Source: Limosilactobacillus vaginalis DSM 5837 = ATCC 49540
GTDB taxonomy: Bacteria; Bacillota; Bacilli; Lactobacillales; Lactobacillaceae
Assembly (NCBI RefSeq): GCF_000159435.1
Contig: NZ_GG693415.1
Span: 195,388 to 259,387, forward strand
Direction: 5' to 3'
Length of the DNA stretch: 64,000 nucleotides
Positions 13,133 through 22,194 of this stretch are shown in pieces (within the stretch, counting starts at the first letter, position 1; each line of letters starts with the position of its first letter). The position numbers and the translations under genes were made by a program. The notes beneath the pieces were generated by a model. The model saw only the letters and a program-made list of their open reading frames with translations. It was not told where the DNA came from and did no database searches.

Positions 13133-13954
13133 ATGAAGAAAAAATGGTTAGCAGCAATTGCAACATTAGCATTAGGGGCACTAGTCCTTACTGGATGCGG
13201 AAAGCAAAAGGAAACAACTTTGACTGTTGGGGCTTCTTCAACCCCTCATGCTGAGATTTTGAAGCACGTTCAACCCCAATTAAAGAAGGAAGGGGTTAAC
13301 CTTAAAATTAAGACGTTCCAAGATTATGTATTGCCAAACAAGGAATTAGCTAGTGGTGATTTGGATGCTAACTATTTCCAACACAAGCCATTCTTGGATA
13401 ACTGGAACAAGAAGAATCATGGAACTCTAGTTAGTGCCGGAAATGTGCACTTGGAACCAATCGGCTTCTACTCCAAGAAGTACAAGAAGTTATCTGATTT
13501 GCCTAATGGGGCAACGATCCTAGTTTCAAATAACGTTGCAGACTATGGACGGGTTCTTCAAATCTTAAAGGATGCCGGTTTAATTACATTGAAGCCGGGA
13601 ACTAAGATTGAATCCGCTAACTTTAATGACATTCAAACTAACAAGAAGAACCTGAAGTTTAAGACAGACCTTGAACCAAAGCTCATGACCCAATTCTACA
13701 AGCGTGGTGAAGGTGATGCAGTCGTTATCAACGCAAACTATGCCGTTCAAGCGGGCTTAAATCCAAAGAAGGATTCGATCGCCCTTGAAAAGAATAGTTC
13801 ACCTTACGCTAACTTAATTGCAGTTCAAAAGAAGAACAAGAATAATCCAGCAATTAAGAAGTTGGTTAAGGCTCTTCAATCCAAGTCAACTCAACAATGG
13901 ATTAATAAGCACTACAACGGTGGTGTCGTCGCAGTTTACCCTAATGGTAAATAA
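13133..13954 (+). CDS. metQ: Methionine-binding lipoprotein (NlpA family)
   Basis: Substrate-binding lipoprotein, 273 residues. A lysine-rich signal peptide ends at the lipobox LTGC, with lipidated C22. The mature part has NlpA-family segments such as ANYFQHKPFLDNWNKKN and EPIGFYSKKYKKLSDLP. It captures methionine (or D-Met/Met-peptides in some relatives) outside the membrane for MetNI. Last gene of the operon, followed by a hairpin shared with the convergent MFS gene. Confidence 0.92.
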   Translation: MKKKWLAAIATLALGALVLTGCGKQKETTLTVGASSTPHAEILKHVQPQLKKEGVNLKIKTFQDYVLPNKELASGDLDANYFQHKPFLDNWNKKNHGTLVSAGNVHLEPIGFYSKKYKKLSDLPNGATILVSNNVADYGRVLQILKDAGLITLKPGTKIESANFNDIQTNKKNLKFKTDLEPKLMTQFYKRGEGDAVVINANYAVQAGLNPKKDSIALEKNSSPYANLIAVQKKNKNNPAIKKLVKALQSKSTQQWINKHYNGGVVAVYPNGK

Positions 13955-13978
13955 AAGAATAACCATTTCAATATAAAT

Positions 13979-14032
13979 AAATAGCTCCAAGAATTCGGGT
14001 TTACCGAAAGCTTGGAGCTATTAGTATTTTAA
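13979..14032. terminator. Two-way terminator between metQ and the MFS gene
   Basis: AATAGCTCCAAG pairs with CTTGGAGCTATT, with a smaller CGGGTTTACCG inside. T-rich flanks on the plus side; placed between convergent genes. Confidence 0.8.
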
Positions 14033-14034
14033 AT

Positions 14035-15240
14035 TTAGTCTAGTGAATTAACGACATTGAGTTTGAAGAGGAGAAGGTTAAGGGTAACAATTCCGGCTGT
14101 AATGATAAATACCATGCTGTAACTTGAAACCCCAGCGATAGTGGAGCCAAGTAATGGACCAAAAATATTTCCAATGTACATTGCACTTTGGTTCCAAGAA
14201 AAAATACGTCCAGTAATCATTGCAGGCGTGTTCTTGGTAAGAAGGGTTTGGACTTGTGGGAAAAGACATGCATCCGTAAAGCCAATCAGGAATCGTAGGA
14301 TACCAAGTTCAAACGAGTTTTGGACAAAGGCGGTCAAGAAGAAGAGAATAATTGCACCAGTAAAACCGGCGATAATTACTTTTTGGGTACCAATACGGTC
14401 ACCAATTGCACCAAACCGAGAAGCGGCAAGGAAAGTGGCAATTCCAGGAAGTGCTGCAATTACTCCAGAAACGAAGACAACGTTTCCCTGGTGGTGCATT
14501 AATTGACTAACGTAGAGGGAGACGATCGGGTTAATCGAATTATTGGCTGCTTGAATGATCAGGGTAGTTAGGAGAAGACCAAAGATCAATCGTGGATTCT
14601 TGAGTGTAGCAACCACACCACGTGAACTTTCAAGTTTCTTATTGGTTACTGGTTCAAAATCATCTTCATGAACAAAAAAGAGGGCTAAGAAGAAGGCGAT
14701 CAAAAGCAAAAGACCGGTAATAAAGAAAGTAACCCGATAACTAAATAACGAAGCAAGGGCACCGCCGATAAAGGGGCCGAGAAGATTTCCGGCTGTAAAC
14801 GAGGAAGCCATGGTTCCAAGCGCTTGACCTGATTTCTCTTTTGGTGTTTCTGTTGCAATTAGAGCGTTGGAGTTAGAAACAAAGCCGGCAAAGAAACCTT
14901 GAGTCATCCGGAGAATAAATAGTTGCCAAACATTAGTGACAAGTCCCATTGCTGCTAAGACGATTGCCATGCCAAGGGATGCACGAAGAATCATTAGTTT
15001 TCGTCCTTTTTGATCTGCCAATTTACCCCACCAAGGAGAGACAAAAGCAGAGACAAAATAAATTCCTGAAAAGACTAATCCGGCCCACATATTTAATTGT
15101 TGATGGGAAAAATGGCCCAGCGTGTTAATATAGAGTGGCAAGAATGGCATTACTTCTGAAAAAGCAATTCCGGCAATAAAGACGGCAATCGCGAGAACAC
15201 GTAAATTTCGTTGCCAAATTGGAAGCCTCTTTTCTACCAT
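14035..15240 (-). CDS. MFS multidrug-type efflux transporter
   Basis: Major facilitator of 401 residues with about 12 membrane helices. The loop-2 motif A appears as WWGKLADQKGRKLMI. Length, the opening HFSHQQLNMWAGLVFSGIYF and overall pattern resemble the PmrA/MdtG group of proton-driven drug exporters; the substrate cannot be read from sequence. ATG follows AAAGGAGTTATCGT on the minus strand, and TATAAT at 15283-15288 is a likely -10. It is a single-gene unit, divergent from ddl. Confidence 0.8.
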   Translation of the reverse strand: MVEKRLPIWQRNLRVLAIAVFIAGIAFSEVMPFLPLYINTLGHFSHQQLNMWAGLVFSGIYFVSAFVSPWWGKLADQKGRKLMILRASLGMAIVLAAMGLVTNVWQLFILRMTQGFFAGFVSNSNALIATETPKEKSGQALGTMASSFTAGNLLGPFIGGALASLFSYRVTFFITGLLLLIAFFLALFFVHEDDFEPVTNKKLESSRGVVATLKNPRLIFGLLLTTLIIQAANNSINPIVSLYVSQLMHHQGNVVFVSGVIAALPGIATFLAASRFGAIGDRIGTQKVIIAGFTGAIILFFLTAFVQNSFELGILRFLIGFTDACLFPQVQTLLTKNTPAMITGRIFSWNQSAMYIGNIFGPLLGSTIAGVSSYSMVFIITAGIVTLNLLLFKLNVVNSLD

Positions 15241-15354
15241 ACGATAACTCCTTTAATCTGAATTTGCGAAAAAGTGATGTTTATTATAACGCAAAGTATC
15301 GGGGATGTTAATTTAAGGCTTTCCTATTCAAATCTAGTAAGAAAAACTAATTCA

Positions 15355-15363
15355 TGGTATACT
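15355..15363 (+). promoter_or_regulatory. Extended -10 promoter of ddl
   Basis: TGGTATACT lies 58 bases before the ddl start. No strong -35 is visible. Confidence 0.55.
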
Positions 15364-15420
15364 AAAGATTCTAGGAAAACGGTAATAAATAAAAATAAAC
15401 TAAATAAGGTGGTACACGCA

Positions 15421-16557
15421 ATGACTAAAAAGTTAAACATCGCATTGCTATTTGGTGGCAACTCATCTGAGCATGATGTTTCAAAACGTTCGGCACATAA
15501 TATTTATGATGCCCTTGATAAAGATAAGTATAACGTTAGCTTATTTATGTTCACCAAAGACGGAATCCTTCTTGGCAATAGCGCATCACAGCGAATCTTT
15601 AATGGTGACGATGAAGATCAGGTTGTTCAAGAAGAATACCAAAAAATGAACCTGAACCAACCACTAGCACCAATTATGGCATTAAACGAGATGAAGGCTG
15701 TTGATCTCTTCTTCCCGGTAATTCATGGTAACCTTGGAGAAGATGGAACTGTTCAGGGGCTTTTTAAGCTCTTGAAGAAGCCGTATGTTGGTTCTAATAT
15801 TGCGGCCAGTGCGATGGCCTTTGATAAGGACTTAACCAAGAAGATCCTCACAGAAGCCGGAATTCGGAATACTCCTTACGTAGTGGTTACACCAGAAAAC
15901 CGGGCAGATTATCCATGGGCTAAGGTTGAAGAAAAAATTGGTGACTTGGCATTCGTAAAGCCGGCTAAGCAAGGTTCCTCTGTTGGGATCCATAAGGTAA
16001 CGAATGCCGAAGAATACGAAAAGGCGTTGGATGATGCCTTTAAATATGACTACAAGATTCTTGTAGAACAAGGAATTGATCACCCGCAAGAAGTTGAAAT
16101 CTCAATTCTTGGAAATGAGCATCCGGTAGCTTCTAAGCTTGGGGCTGTTCGTGTCCCTGAAGGTGATTCATTCTATAACTATGAAAATAAATTTGTGGAT
16201 GCCAGTGGGGTTGTTTTTGAATTACCAGTAAAGTTGCCAGAATACTTAACTGAAGAAATTACTTCAATGGCTTTGAAAGCGTACAAGGTTCTCGGTATGA
16301 AGGGGATGGCACGGATTGATTTCTTGGTTGATTCGAATAATGTGCCATACCTTGGTGAACCAAATACCTTACCAGGATTCACTAATATTAGTTTGTATCC
16401 ACAAATGTGGGAAGTTTCAGGAATTGGTTATTCCGATTTGATTGATCGATTAATTCAGCTCGGCTTAGAAGAATTTGATCGGAATAGTAAGATTAAATAT
16501 GACTTCCGTAAACTTGGTGAAGAAAAAGTCGGCACTAAAAAATACAATGAAGATTAA
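15421..16557 (+). CDS. ddl: D-alanine--D-alanine/D-lactate ligase, F-type
   Basis: ATP-grasp ligase of 378 residues that makes the terminal dipeptide or depsipeptide of the wall precursor. It opens LNIALLFGGNSSEHDVS and has the ATP-grasp elements KPAKQGSSVGIHKV and GEPNTLPGF. The specificity residue in NYENKF is F258 (codon 16192-16194); enzymes with Tyr there make D-Ala-D-Ala, while those with Phe make D-Ala-D-Lac and give intrinsic vancomycin resistance. The start at ATG 15421 was chosen because AAGGTGG precedes it and it begins the conserved domain; an in-frame ATG at 15274 adds an unconserved, promoter-spanning stretch. Confidence 0.93.
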   Translation: MTKKLNIALLFGGNSSEHDVSKRSAHNIYDALDKDKYNVSLFMFTKDGILLGNSASQRIFNGDDEDQVVQEEYQKMNLNQPLAPIMALNEMKAVDLFFPVIHGNLGEDGTVQGLFKLLKKPYVGSNIAASAMAFDKDLTKKILTEAGIRNTPYVVVTPENRADYPWAKVEEKIGDLAFVKPAKQGSSVGIHKVTNAEEYEKALDDAFKYDYKILVEQGIDHPQEVEISILGNEHPVASKLGAVRVPEGDSFYNYENKFVDASGVVFELPVKLPEYLTEEITSMALKAYKVLGMKGMARIDFLVDSNNVPYLGEPNTLPGFTNISLYPQMWEVSGIGYSDLIDRLIQLGLEEFDRNSKIKYDFRKLGEEKVGTKKYNED

Positions 16558-16644
16558 GCAAATATGGGGTAAATTATAACGTTTTTATTTATATCCATAT
16601 TCACAAAAATTGTCTATTAAGATAAATAAGGATCATGAAAAATG

Positions 16645-16684
16645 AGGGAACTGGCAAAAAATATAGGTTGCCGGTTCCTTTTTG
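16645..16684 (+). terminator. Terminator behind ddl
   Basis: GGGAACTGGCAA pairs with TTGCCGGTTCC, followed by five T. Confidence 0.85.
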
Positions 16685-16716
16685 CTCCGGATTTCTTCGC
16701 ATAACATCATGATTAG

Positions 16717-16725
16717 TGCTATAAT
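16717..16725 (+). promoter_or_regulatory. Extended -10 promoter of the XRE/TPR regulator
   Basis: TGCTATAAT, 91 bases before the regulator's ATG. A TTCGCA box at 16696 is a weak -35 candidate. Confidence 0.6.
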
Positions 16726-16816
16726 GCATAAGGATATTTTCAACTATGGTTTGTAGATCATTTGATCTTTCCAATAATTTTAGTCATATTATTAATAAGT
16801 TGAGGAAGGGAAGAAA

Positions 16817-17659
16817 ATGAAACTCCGAGGAGACGTCTTAAAGAAAATTCGCCGCAAAAGAGGTTTATCACAGACAGCATTGGCAGAAGGTATCTGTACC
16901 CAGGCAACGATTAGTTTAATGGAAAAGCAGAACCGGTTGCCTAAAATGAATATTCTGACTGCAATTTGTGAGCGGCTAAATATTCCCACAGAACGAATTG
17001 TGGAGAATAGCGGAAGTGGTATTAATGACCAATTCAACGCAATTGTAAACGAGCTGATTGCTGGTAAGTATGAGACCGCTGCGGAGACATTAAACAAGAT
17101 TCCAGTAAAGAAGCTGGAGAGTGATTTTGATAAGCAACGGTATTATTACCTATTAGGAATGGTTCAAGTCAAATCTAATAAGATTGATGAAGCAATCTTT
17201 AACTTTGAATTGGTATTAACCCAGTTTGCGACAACAAGCGCTAATATTTACCTTGCAATGACTACTGCGGGGATGGCGTTAGCATATTATAAACGTGATG
17301 ATCCAGAGCGGGCAGCAAGGTTAACTGATCGAGCAGTTCGCTTGATTGACAATAAAAAGTTAATCGGAAGCCTACACCAGTGGGCATTAATTTATTGCCA
17401 ACTTGGTGAGCTTTACAGCAACTTGGGCAGTTATAAGGACTCAAAAGACATTGTTGAACGTGGAATCGAACTTTGTCGTGAGCATGATTCGTTGTTCATT
17501 TTAGATGAACTATACCTTATTCGGGGGAAAGACGAACTAGCATTGGGTGAGGATAAGCAAGCAAAAGAAACCTTGGAAATTGCCCGAAGTATTAGCATAG
17601 CGCGTCGTGAATCCTTCGTTAAGGATGAAATTGCTGCTGAATTAAAGAAATTAAAGTAA
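16817..17659 (+). CDS. XRE-family regulator with TPR-like C-terminal domain
   Basis: Transcription regulator of 280 residues. Residues about 7-60 form a helix-turn-helix (LKKIRRKRGLSQTALAEG, then QATISLMEKQNRLP). The rest is helical with tetratricopeptide-like repeats (YYYLLGMVQVKSNKIDEAIFN and later segments), the build of Rgg/PlcR-type regulators that bind short peptides. No small peptide gene is evident beside it, so peptide control is only a possibility. AGGAAGGGAAGAAA gives the ribosome site. Target genes are unknown. Confidence 0.75.
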   Translation: MKLRGDVLKKIRRKRGLSQTALAEGICTQATISLMEKQNRLPKMNILTAICERLNIPTERIVENSGSGINDQFNAIVNELIAGKYETAAETLNKIPVKKLESDFDKQRYYYLLGMVQVKSNKIDEAIFNFELVLTQFATTSANIYLAMTTAGMALAYYKRDDPERAARLTDRAVRLIDNKKLIGSLHQWALIYCQLGELYSNLGSYKDSKDIVERGIELCREHDSLFILDELYLIRGKDELALGEDKQAKETLEIARSISIARRESFVKDEIAAELKKLK

Positions 17660-17664
17660 AAAGG

Positions 17665-17706
17665 AATCGCTAGTTACGGTAATTATCGTAGCTAGCGATT
17701 TTTTTA
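17665..17706 (+). terminator. Terminator behind the regulator, next to the intron insertion site
   Basis: AATCGCTAG pairs with CTAGCGATT around an imperfect inner stem (TTACGGTAATTATCGTAG), then a run of seven T. The group II intron begins two bases after the T-run. Confidence 0.9.
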
Positions 17707-18148
17707 AGTGCGCCCGGATGGGTATTAGCTAGGCGGTGAAAGTCTACTATGGGCCGTAGTAGTCGGAACCATGAGCTGAGGACAAGGGTGTCCACTGTGA
17801 GGTGGAATCTGAAGGAAGTCTAAGGCAAAGTACTGCACCGATGAACAAGAAGTAGCTATAAGGCTGAGGGTAACTGGATAAGGTTGCTTAACAAACTGAA
17901 GTCCAATACTACTCGAAGTTACTCTCAGTAAAGCTGACGGTGACATGGTACGAAAGTTAATATTCTTACCCGGGGAGGTCTGGCCTACACGTTTCCGACA
18001 AGAGGAATGAGCGAAATTCCACAGAAACAAGCGGTGCAGTGATGTAGCGTTGAGTAAGTCAGAAGTCAGCTGAGGTCATAGTAGTCTGGCTATCTGGACG
18101 AAGGACCGAACGACAATAACTTGTAACTTATATCGGAGGTGTAATCAG

Positions 18149-19538
18149 GTGCGACAATCGCAGAAAACAGAACCACAAGCTGACCGCTTGTCGAGGATAG
18201 GTTTGAAAAACCGAAAGTACACAAGGGCGCGTAGTACCGATTATGGTGAAGGTAAAGGTATGAGTGTCACTATCCAAGATTTAGTCTTGGACCGCAATAA
18301 CCTTAATCAGGCTTATTTGCGAGTTAAGAGAAATAAAGGAGCAGCGGGCATTGACGATATGACTGTCGATGACTTACTGTCGTACCTCAGGGAAAATAAA
18401 ACGGAGTTAATTACCAGTTTACGTGAGGGCAATTATAAGCCAGCACCAGTTAAACGGGTGGAAATTCCGAAGCCCAATGGTGGAGTAAGAAAACTTGGAA
18501 TACCAATAGTGGTGGACCGCATGGTCCAGCAGGCAGTTGTTCAGGTGCTTACGCCAATTTTTGAGCGCATTTTCTCTGACAATAGTTTTGACTTTCGCCC
18601 TCATCGTGGTGCCCAAGACGCAATCGCCAAGGTAGTTAAACTATATAATCATGGTTATCGACGAGTAGTCGATTTAGACCTTAAGGCCTATTTTGACAAC
18701 GTCAACCATGATTTAATGATTAAATACCTCCAACAGTATATTGATGACCCATGGACATTAAGACTTATTCGTAAATTTCTAACGAGCGGGGTCTTAGACC
18801 ATGGGCTTTTCGCTTTTCGCTAGGAGTGATAAAGGAACTCCGCAAGGAGGACCACTGTCACCATTACTGGCAAATATCTATTTAAATGAGCTGGACAAGG
18901 AGTTGACCAGACGTGGCCATCACTTTGTACGCTATGCGGACGATTGTAACATCTATGTTAAAAGTCAACGGGCCGGAGAACGAGTAATGCGCAGTATTAC
19001 CCACTTCCTTGAGAAAAAGTTGAAGGTTAAAGTTAACCCAGATAAAACTAAAGTTGGTAGTCCCTTAAGATTGAAGTTTCTTGGATTTTCACTAGGTGTA
19101 GACCGGAACGGTGCCTATACCCGGCCGGCCAATCAATCGCAACAACGAGTAAAACAAGCATTGAAGTTGTTAACCAAACGCAATCGAGGAGTTTCCCTGA
19201 TTAAAATGTTTGAGGAAATCCATCAAAAGATGCGCGGCTGGCTTCAGTATTACTCAATTGGGAAATTAGCCAATTTTATTCATCGCCTTGACCAATGGTT
19301 AAGGGCGCGAATAAGGCAATATATCTGGAAGCAATGGAAGAAGTTTAAAACTAAGGTTACTAACTTACAGAAGTTAGGTCTGTCTTACCGTGATGCGTAC
19401 GTCTTCGCTAGTACCCGTAAGGGTTACTGGCGGACTGCTCACAGTAAGACGCTGAATTATTCTCTAACTAACAGAAAACTGGAGCACCTTGGACTAATAA
19501 ACCTGTCCAAGACGCTCCAGTCAATTCAAAGTGATTAA
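18149..19538 (+). pseudogene. Group II intron reverse transcriptase/maturase, frameshifted
   Basis: Intron-encoded protein split over two frames. The first part (18149-18823) starts at GTG behind CGGAGGTG and carries RT blocks up to KFLTSGVLDHGLF. The second frame (readable to 19538) continues RSDKGTPQGGPLSPLLANIY, the catalytic YADD box, and a maturase/thumb part (FEEIHQKMRGWLQYYSIGK, RKGYWRTAHS). The break coincides with a perfect tandem copy of CTTTTCG at 18806-18812 and 18813-18819. Removing one copy restores GLFARSDKGTPQGG in one frame. So the element looks recently inactivated, unless another copy supplies the protein in trans. Confidence 0.92.
18806..18819 (+). repeat. 7-bp tandem duplication that breaks the intron RT
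   Basis: CTTTTCG occurs twice without a gap. The extra copy shifts the frame by one and brings in TAG at 18821. Confidence 0.92.
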
Positions 19539-19622
19539 GTTGTCGAACCGCCGTATACGGAACCGTACGTACGGTGGTGTGAGAGGTCGATAATTGAACT
19601 AATCAATTATCTCCTACTCGAT

Positions 19623-20462
19623 TTACCATTTTTGGTTATATTCATATACTAGTGCTGGCTCCTTACCGACACGGGTAAAGTCGTTTAAACCGTCAATTGC
19701 GGCCATTTCCTCAGCAGTAAGAGAGAAATTATAAATGTCAATATTCTGCTTTATCCGTGCTTCGTGAACTGACTTAGGGATGAAAGCTACTCCGCTTTGC
19801 AGGTGCCAACGAAGGACGATTTGGGCGGGTGATTTGCCGTGCTTTTTTGCAATTTTTTCCAAGATGGGGTTAGTAAGAATTGTCCCGCGGCCAAGCGGAC
19901 TCCACGCTTGAGTAACAATGCCATGTTGATGATCGTATTCAATTAGTGGCTTTTGATTTAATCGTGGATGACGTTCAACTTGGTTCATAACTGGCATCTC
20001 GTGGGCTTGAGTAGCAAGATATTGTAAATGAATTATTTGGTAGTTACTGACACCGATTGAACGAGTAAGTCCCTGCTTCTTTAATTCTTCAAGGGCAGCC
20101 CAAGTATCGAAAAATGCTCGTTCAATTGGCCAATGGATCAAGAGAAGGTTTACATAATCCAGCTTCAATTTATGAAGAGAATCCTTAACTGAGAGGATGG
20201 TTCTTTTAAAACCCTGATTTGGCTCAGCAACTTTAGTGGTAATGAAGAGCTTTTTTCGTGGCAGAGATAGCTCTTGGAGGGCAGCACCAACTTCAGCCTC
20301 GTTTTTGTATAGCTGGGCGGTATCAAAAAGCCGGTAACCAGCATTATATGCATTTCGGATTGAAGATGTAATTGTACTCTGATCAGTAATCTTGTAGAGA
20401 CCGAATCCTTCTTGTGGCATTAATTGACCATCTGCTAATTTTAATAGGTTAACGTTCTCCAT
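19623..20462 (-). CDS. Aldo/keto reductase
   Basis: NADPH-type oxidoreductase of 279 residues with the full catalytic tetrad: D47 and Y52 in FDTAQLYKNE, K77 in FITTKVAEP, and H110 in LLIHWPIE. The C-terminal cofactor segment GVAFIPKSVHEARIKQNI is present. Members reduce aldehydes such as 2,5-diketogluconate or methylglyoxal; the substrate is not readable here. It follows the araR pseudogene with a gap of one base, so they were one transcript. Its TAA stop directly abuts the 3' end of the group II intron. Ribosome site AAAGGAGAATTAAT. Confidence 0.9.
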   Translation of the reverse strand: MENVNLLKLADGQLMPQEGFGLYKITDQSTITSSIRNAYNAGYRLFDTAQLYKNEAEVGAALQELSLPRKKLFITTKVAEPNQGFKRTILSVKDSLHKLKLDYVNLLLIHWPIERAFFDTWAALEELKKQGLTRSIGVSNYQIIHLQYLATQAHEMPVMNQVERHPRLNQKPLIEYDHQHGIVTQAWSPLGRGTILTNPILEKIAKKHGKSPAQIVLRWHLQSGVAFIPKSVHEARIKQNIDIYNFSLTAEEMAAIDGLNDFTRVGKEPALVYEYNQKW

Positions 20463-20463
20463 A

Positions 20464-21544
20464 TTAATTCTCCTTTGATCTTACAAGAATTGCTGAATCA
20501 CGTTTAATAATTTGTGGAGTATAGAACTTCGATGTGACTGATTTATCATTAATCATGTCGATGATCATTTCTCCGGCATCTTCGCCTAGCTGCCGTTTAG
20601 GGTGGTTGACTGTTGTTAGTTTCGGGGTAATCAGTTGGGCCATTTCATAGTTATCAAAACCAACAACAGAAATATCGTGAGGAACTTGAAGTCCTTGAGA
20701 TTGAAGGTGACTGATGATCCGGGTAGCCAGCTCATCGTTATAACAGGCAATTGCGGTGATGTGCGGGTTGGCTTTAAGGATCGTATCAGCTTTATTCACG
20801 ATATCCGTAAAGGCATCGTTTGATTGGTACATTACAATATTTGATTTAGTAATTGGAATGTTTTCTTCCTGATATGCTTGGACCATTCCACTCATCCGGT
20901 TAACACCCTGTTGATCATTAATTTGAAAGATTCCTAGAATGTTAGAATGTCCTAATTTGAATAAATATTTAGTTAGTTCTTTTTCGGCTTCAAGGTCTTT
21001 AGTAAGCAGGGTGGGGAAAGAGAAACCAGGGTAAGTAGAGTGAAAGAGGATAGTTGGAATGTGGTAATTTTGTAGCTGACGATAAAGATCGAGGTTTGAG
21101 TTAGGAAGAGCACTTTGGGTTGGCTCGATAATCAAGCCAGCGATCTTTAAGTCAAGCATGTTTAAAAGTGTCTGTCGTTCACGATCATGGTTATTTAATG
21201 TGTTTCCGACAATTAATGAGTAACCCTGATCAGTGACAACACTATCGATTCCCGAAATAATTGATGGAAAAATGTAGTCTGCCATATGGGTACTAATGAC
21301 TCCAATGATCTTATTTTTTCGGGAGTCGACCAATCACGTTGCCAATCTTGCACAAACATCCCCCCCCCACCCTGAATGCGGTAGATGTAGTGTTCGTTTT
21401 CTAGGTCACCAACGGCACGACGAATCGTATAGCGCGAAACATCAAATCGCTTCATCCGGTTGGTAGCTTCTCATTAATTTTGTATTTACCATCAATAATC
21501 TCATTCCGTAGGGTCTGCTTAACGGTTTCGTATTTCACTTTCAA
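20464..21544 (-). pseudogene. araR: AraR-type (GntR plus LacI sensor) repressor, inactivated
   Basis: Remains of an arabinose-type repressor. On the minus strand a TTG start at 21544, behind CAGGAG, gives KYETVKQTLRNEIIDGKY...KLPT, then a stop at 21454-21452. The winged-helix domain resumes in another frame as MKRFDVSRYTIRRAVGDLE; comparison with AraR suggests about 10 bases are lost at the joint. After MFVQDWQRDW a second shift lies near the A6 run at about 21313-21318; one more A would give EKNKIIGVIS and continue into the intact sugar-sensing domain (YIFPSIISGIDSV through VVGFDNYEMAQL). A run of nine C lies at 21360-21368 but is in frame. Two separate lesions argue for a true pseudogene. 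Confidence 0.85.
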
Positions 21545-21571
21545 AATGAGAACTCCTGTTCTTATAAGGAA

Positions 21572-21614
21572 TAATTAAAAAAACTCCATAACTAGTATTA
21601 ATAATTATGGAGTT
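21572..21614 (-). terminator. Terminator of uspA
   Basis: On the minus strand AACTCCATAA pairs with TTATGGAGTT, followed by TTTTTT. Confidence 0.85.
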
Positions 21615-21634
21615 CTTGTTAGATTTAGTTAGGG

Positions 21635-22123
21635 TTACTTCTTTTTCTTCTTGTCAACTTCAATTGGCTTGTTATCTAAGTCAGTCCGAACAACTAATAC
21701 ATCACAGATTGCCATCCGAGTAACATATTCGGTAACAGAACCAATTAAGATCCGTTCAACAGCATTTAACCCTGTAGCACCGATCATAATTAGGTTAGCG
21801 TTCATTTCCTTTGGCACATCCCGGGCAATAATTGTCTTAGGTGCACCATATTCAATTGAGTAGTTGACATTCTTAACACCCTTGTCTTTAGCATAATCAA
21901 TATACTTATCAAGAGTCTTCTTTGCGGTTTCGGTAACTTGTTCAACCATTGAACTATCGAAACTGGAAATGTTTTGGAATGCCCGGGTATCAACAACGTG
22001 TAATAACCGTAATTCTGTTTCTTCACCATTCCGCTTAGCAACAGCGACAGCCTTCTTGAAAGCTAATTCAGCTTCTTCAGAACCGTCAACTGGAACCAAA
22101 ATATGTTTGTATTGTTGAGCCAT
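21635..22123 (-). CDS. Universal stress protein UspA family
   Basis: Cytosolic stress protein of 162 residues. It opens YKHILVPVDGSEEAELAFKKA and carries the ATP-binding pattern G-x2-G-x9-G-S at G115, G118, G128 and S129 (IGATGLNAVERILIGS), so it should bind ATP. The tail DNKPIEVDKKKKK is basic. Its own promoter is likely (TATAAT on the minus strand at 22159-22154), and AAGGAGGCACCACA precedes the ATG. Usp genes behind a Lacto-usp RNA and a small hypothetical gene are a known arrangement in lactobacilli. Confidence 0.93.
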   Translation of the reverse strand: MAQQYKHILVPVDGSEEAELAFKKAVAVAKRNGEETELRLLHVVDTRAFQNISSFDSSMVEQVTETAKKTLDKYIDYAKDKGVKNVNYSIEYGAPKTIIARDVPKEMNANLIMIGATGLNAVERILIGSVTEYVTRMAICDVLVVRTDLDNKPIEVDKKKKK

Positions 22124-22153
22124 ATTGTGGTGCCTCCTTAATTATTTACTTCT

Positions 22154-22159
22154 ATTATA
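22154..22159 (-). promoter_or_regulatory. -10 box of uspA
   Basis: TATAAT on the minus strand, 31 bases before the start codon; TTACTG 18 bases further up is a weak -35. Confidence 0.55.
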
Positions 22160-22194
22160 CACTGAAACAAAAATGACAGTAAAGACTCAAGCGT

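Larger units (their letters stand above)
17708..19622 (+). mobile_element. Group II intron, class C type, 1915 bp
   Basis: Retroelement with the 5' end GTGCGCCCGG at 17708 and a 3' end CTACTCGAT at 19622. Domain V is the stem at 19547-19578 (ACCGCCGTA with TACGGTGGT). Its catalytic triad reads CGC rather than AGC, a mark of class C introns. Domain VI (19580-19622) contains GATAATTG/CAATTATC and an unpaired A at 19616, seven bases from the end, as the branch point. Insertion straight behind a rho-independent terminator is the known habit of class C introns. The encoded protein has no HNH endonuclease part, also as in that class. Exact exon joints are read from consensus ends. Confidence 0.88.

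Noticed and set aside
15274..15420. Longer N-terminus for Ddl from ATG 15274
   Set aside because: It covers the -10 box and an AT-rich non-coding stretch, and the conserved domain begins at ATG 15421 behind AAGGTGG.
17708..19622. Insertion sequence with transposase
   Set aside because: The protein is a reverse transcriptase/maturase with YADD, and the ends fit a group II intron; no inverted terminal repeats.
21360..21368. Run of nine C as the frameshift site in araR
   Set aside because: The frame runs through it unchanged (IQGGGGMFVQDW), so the breaks lie on either side of it and not in the run.
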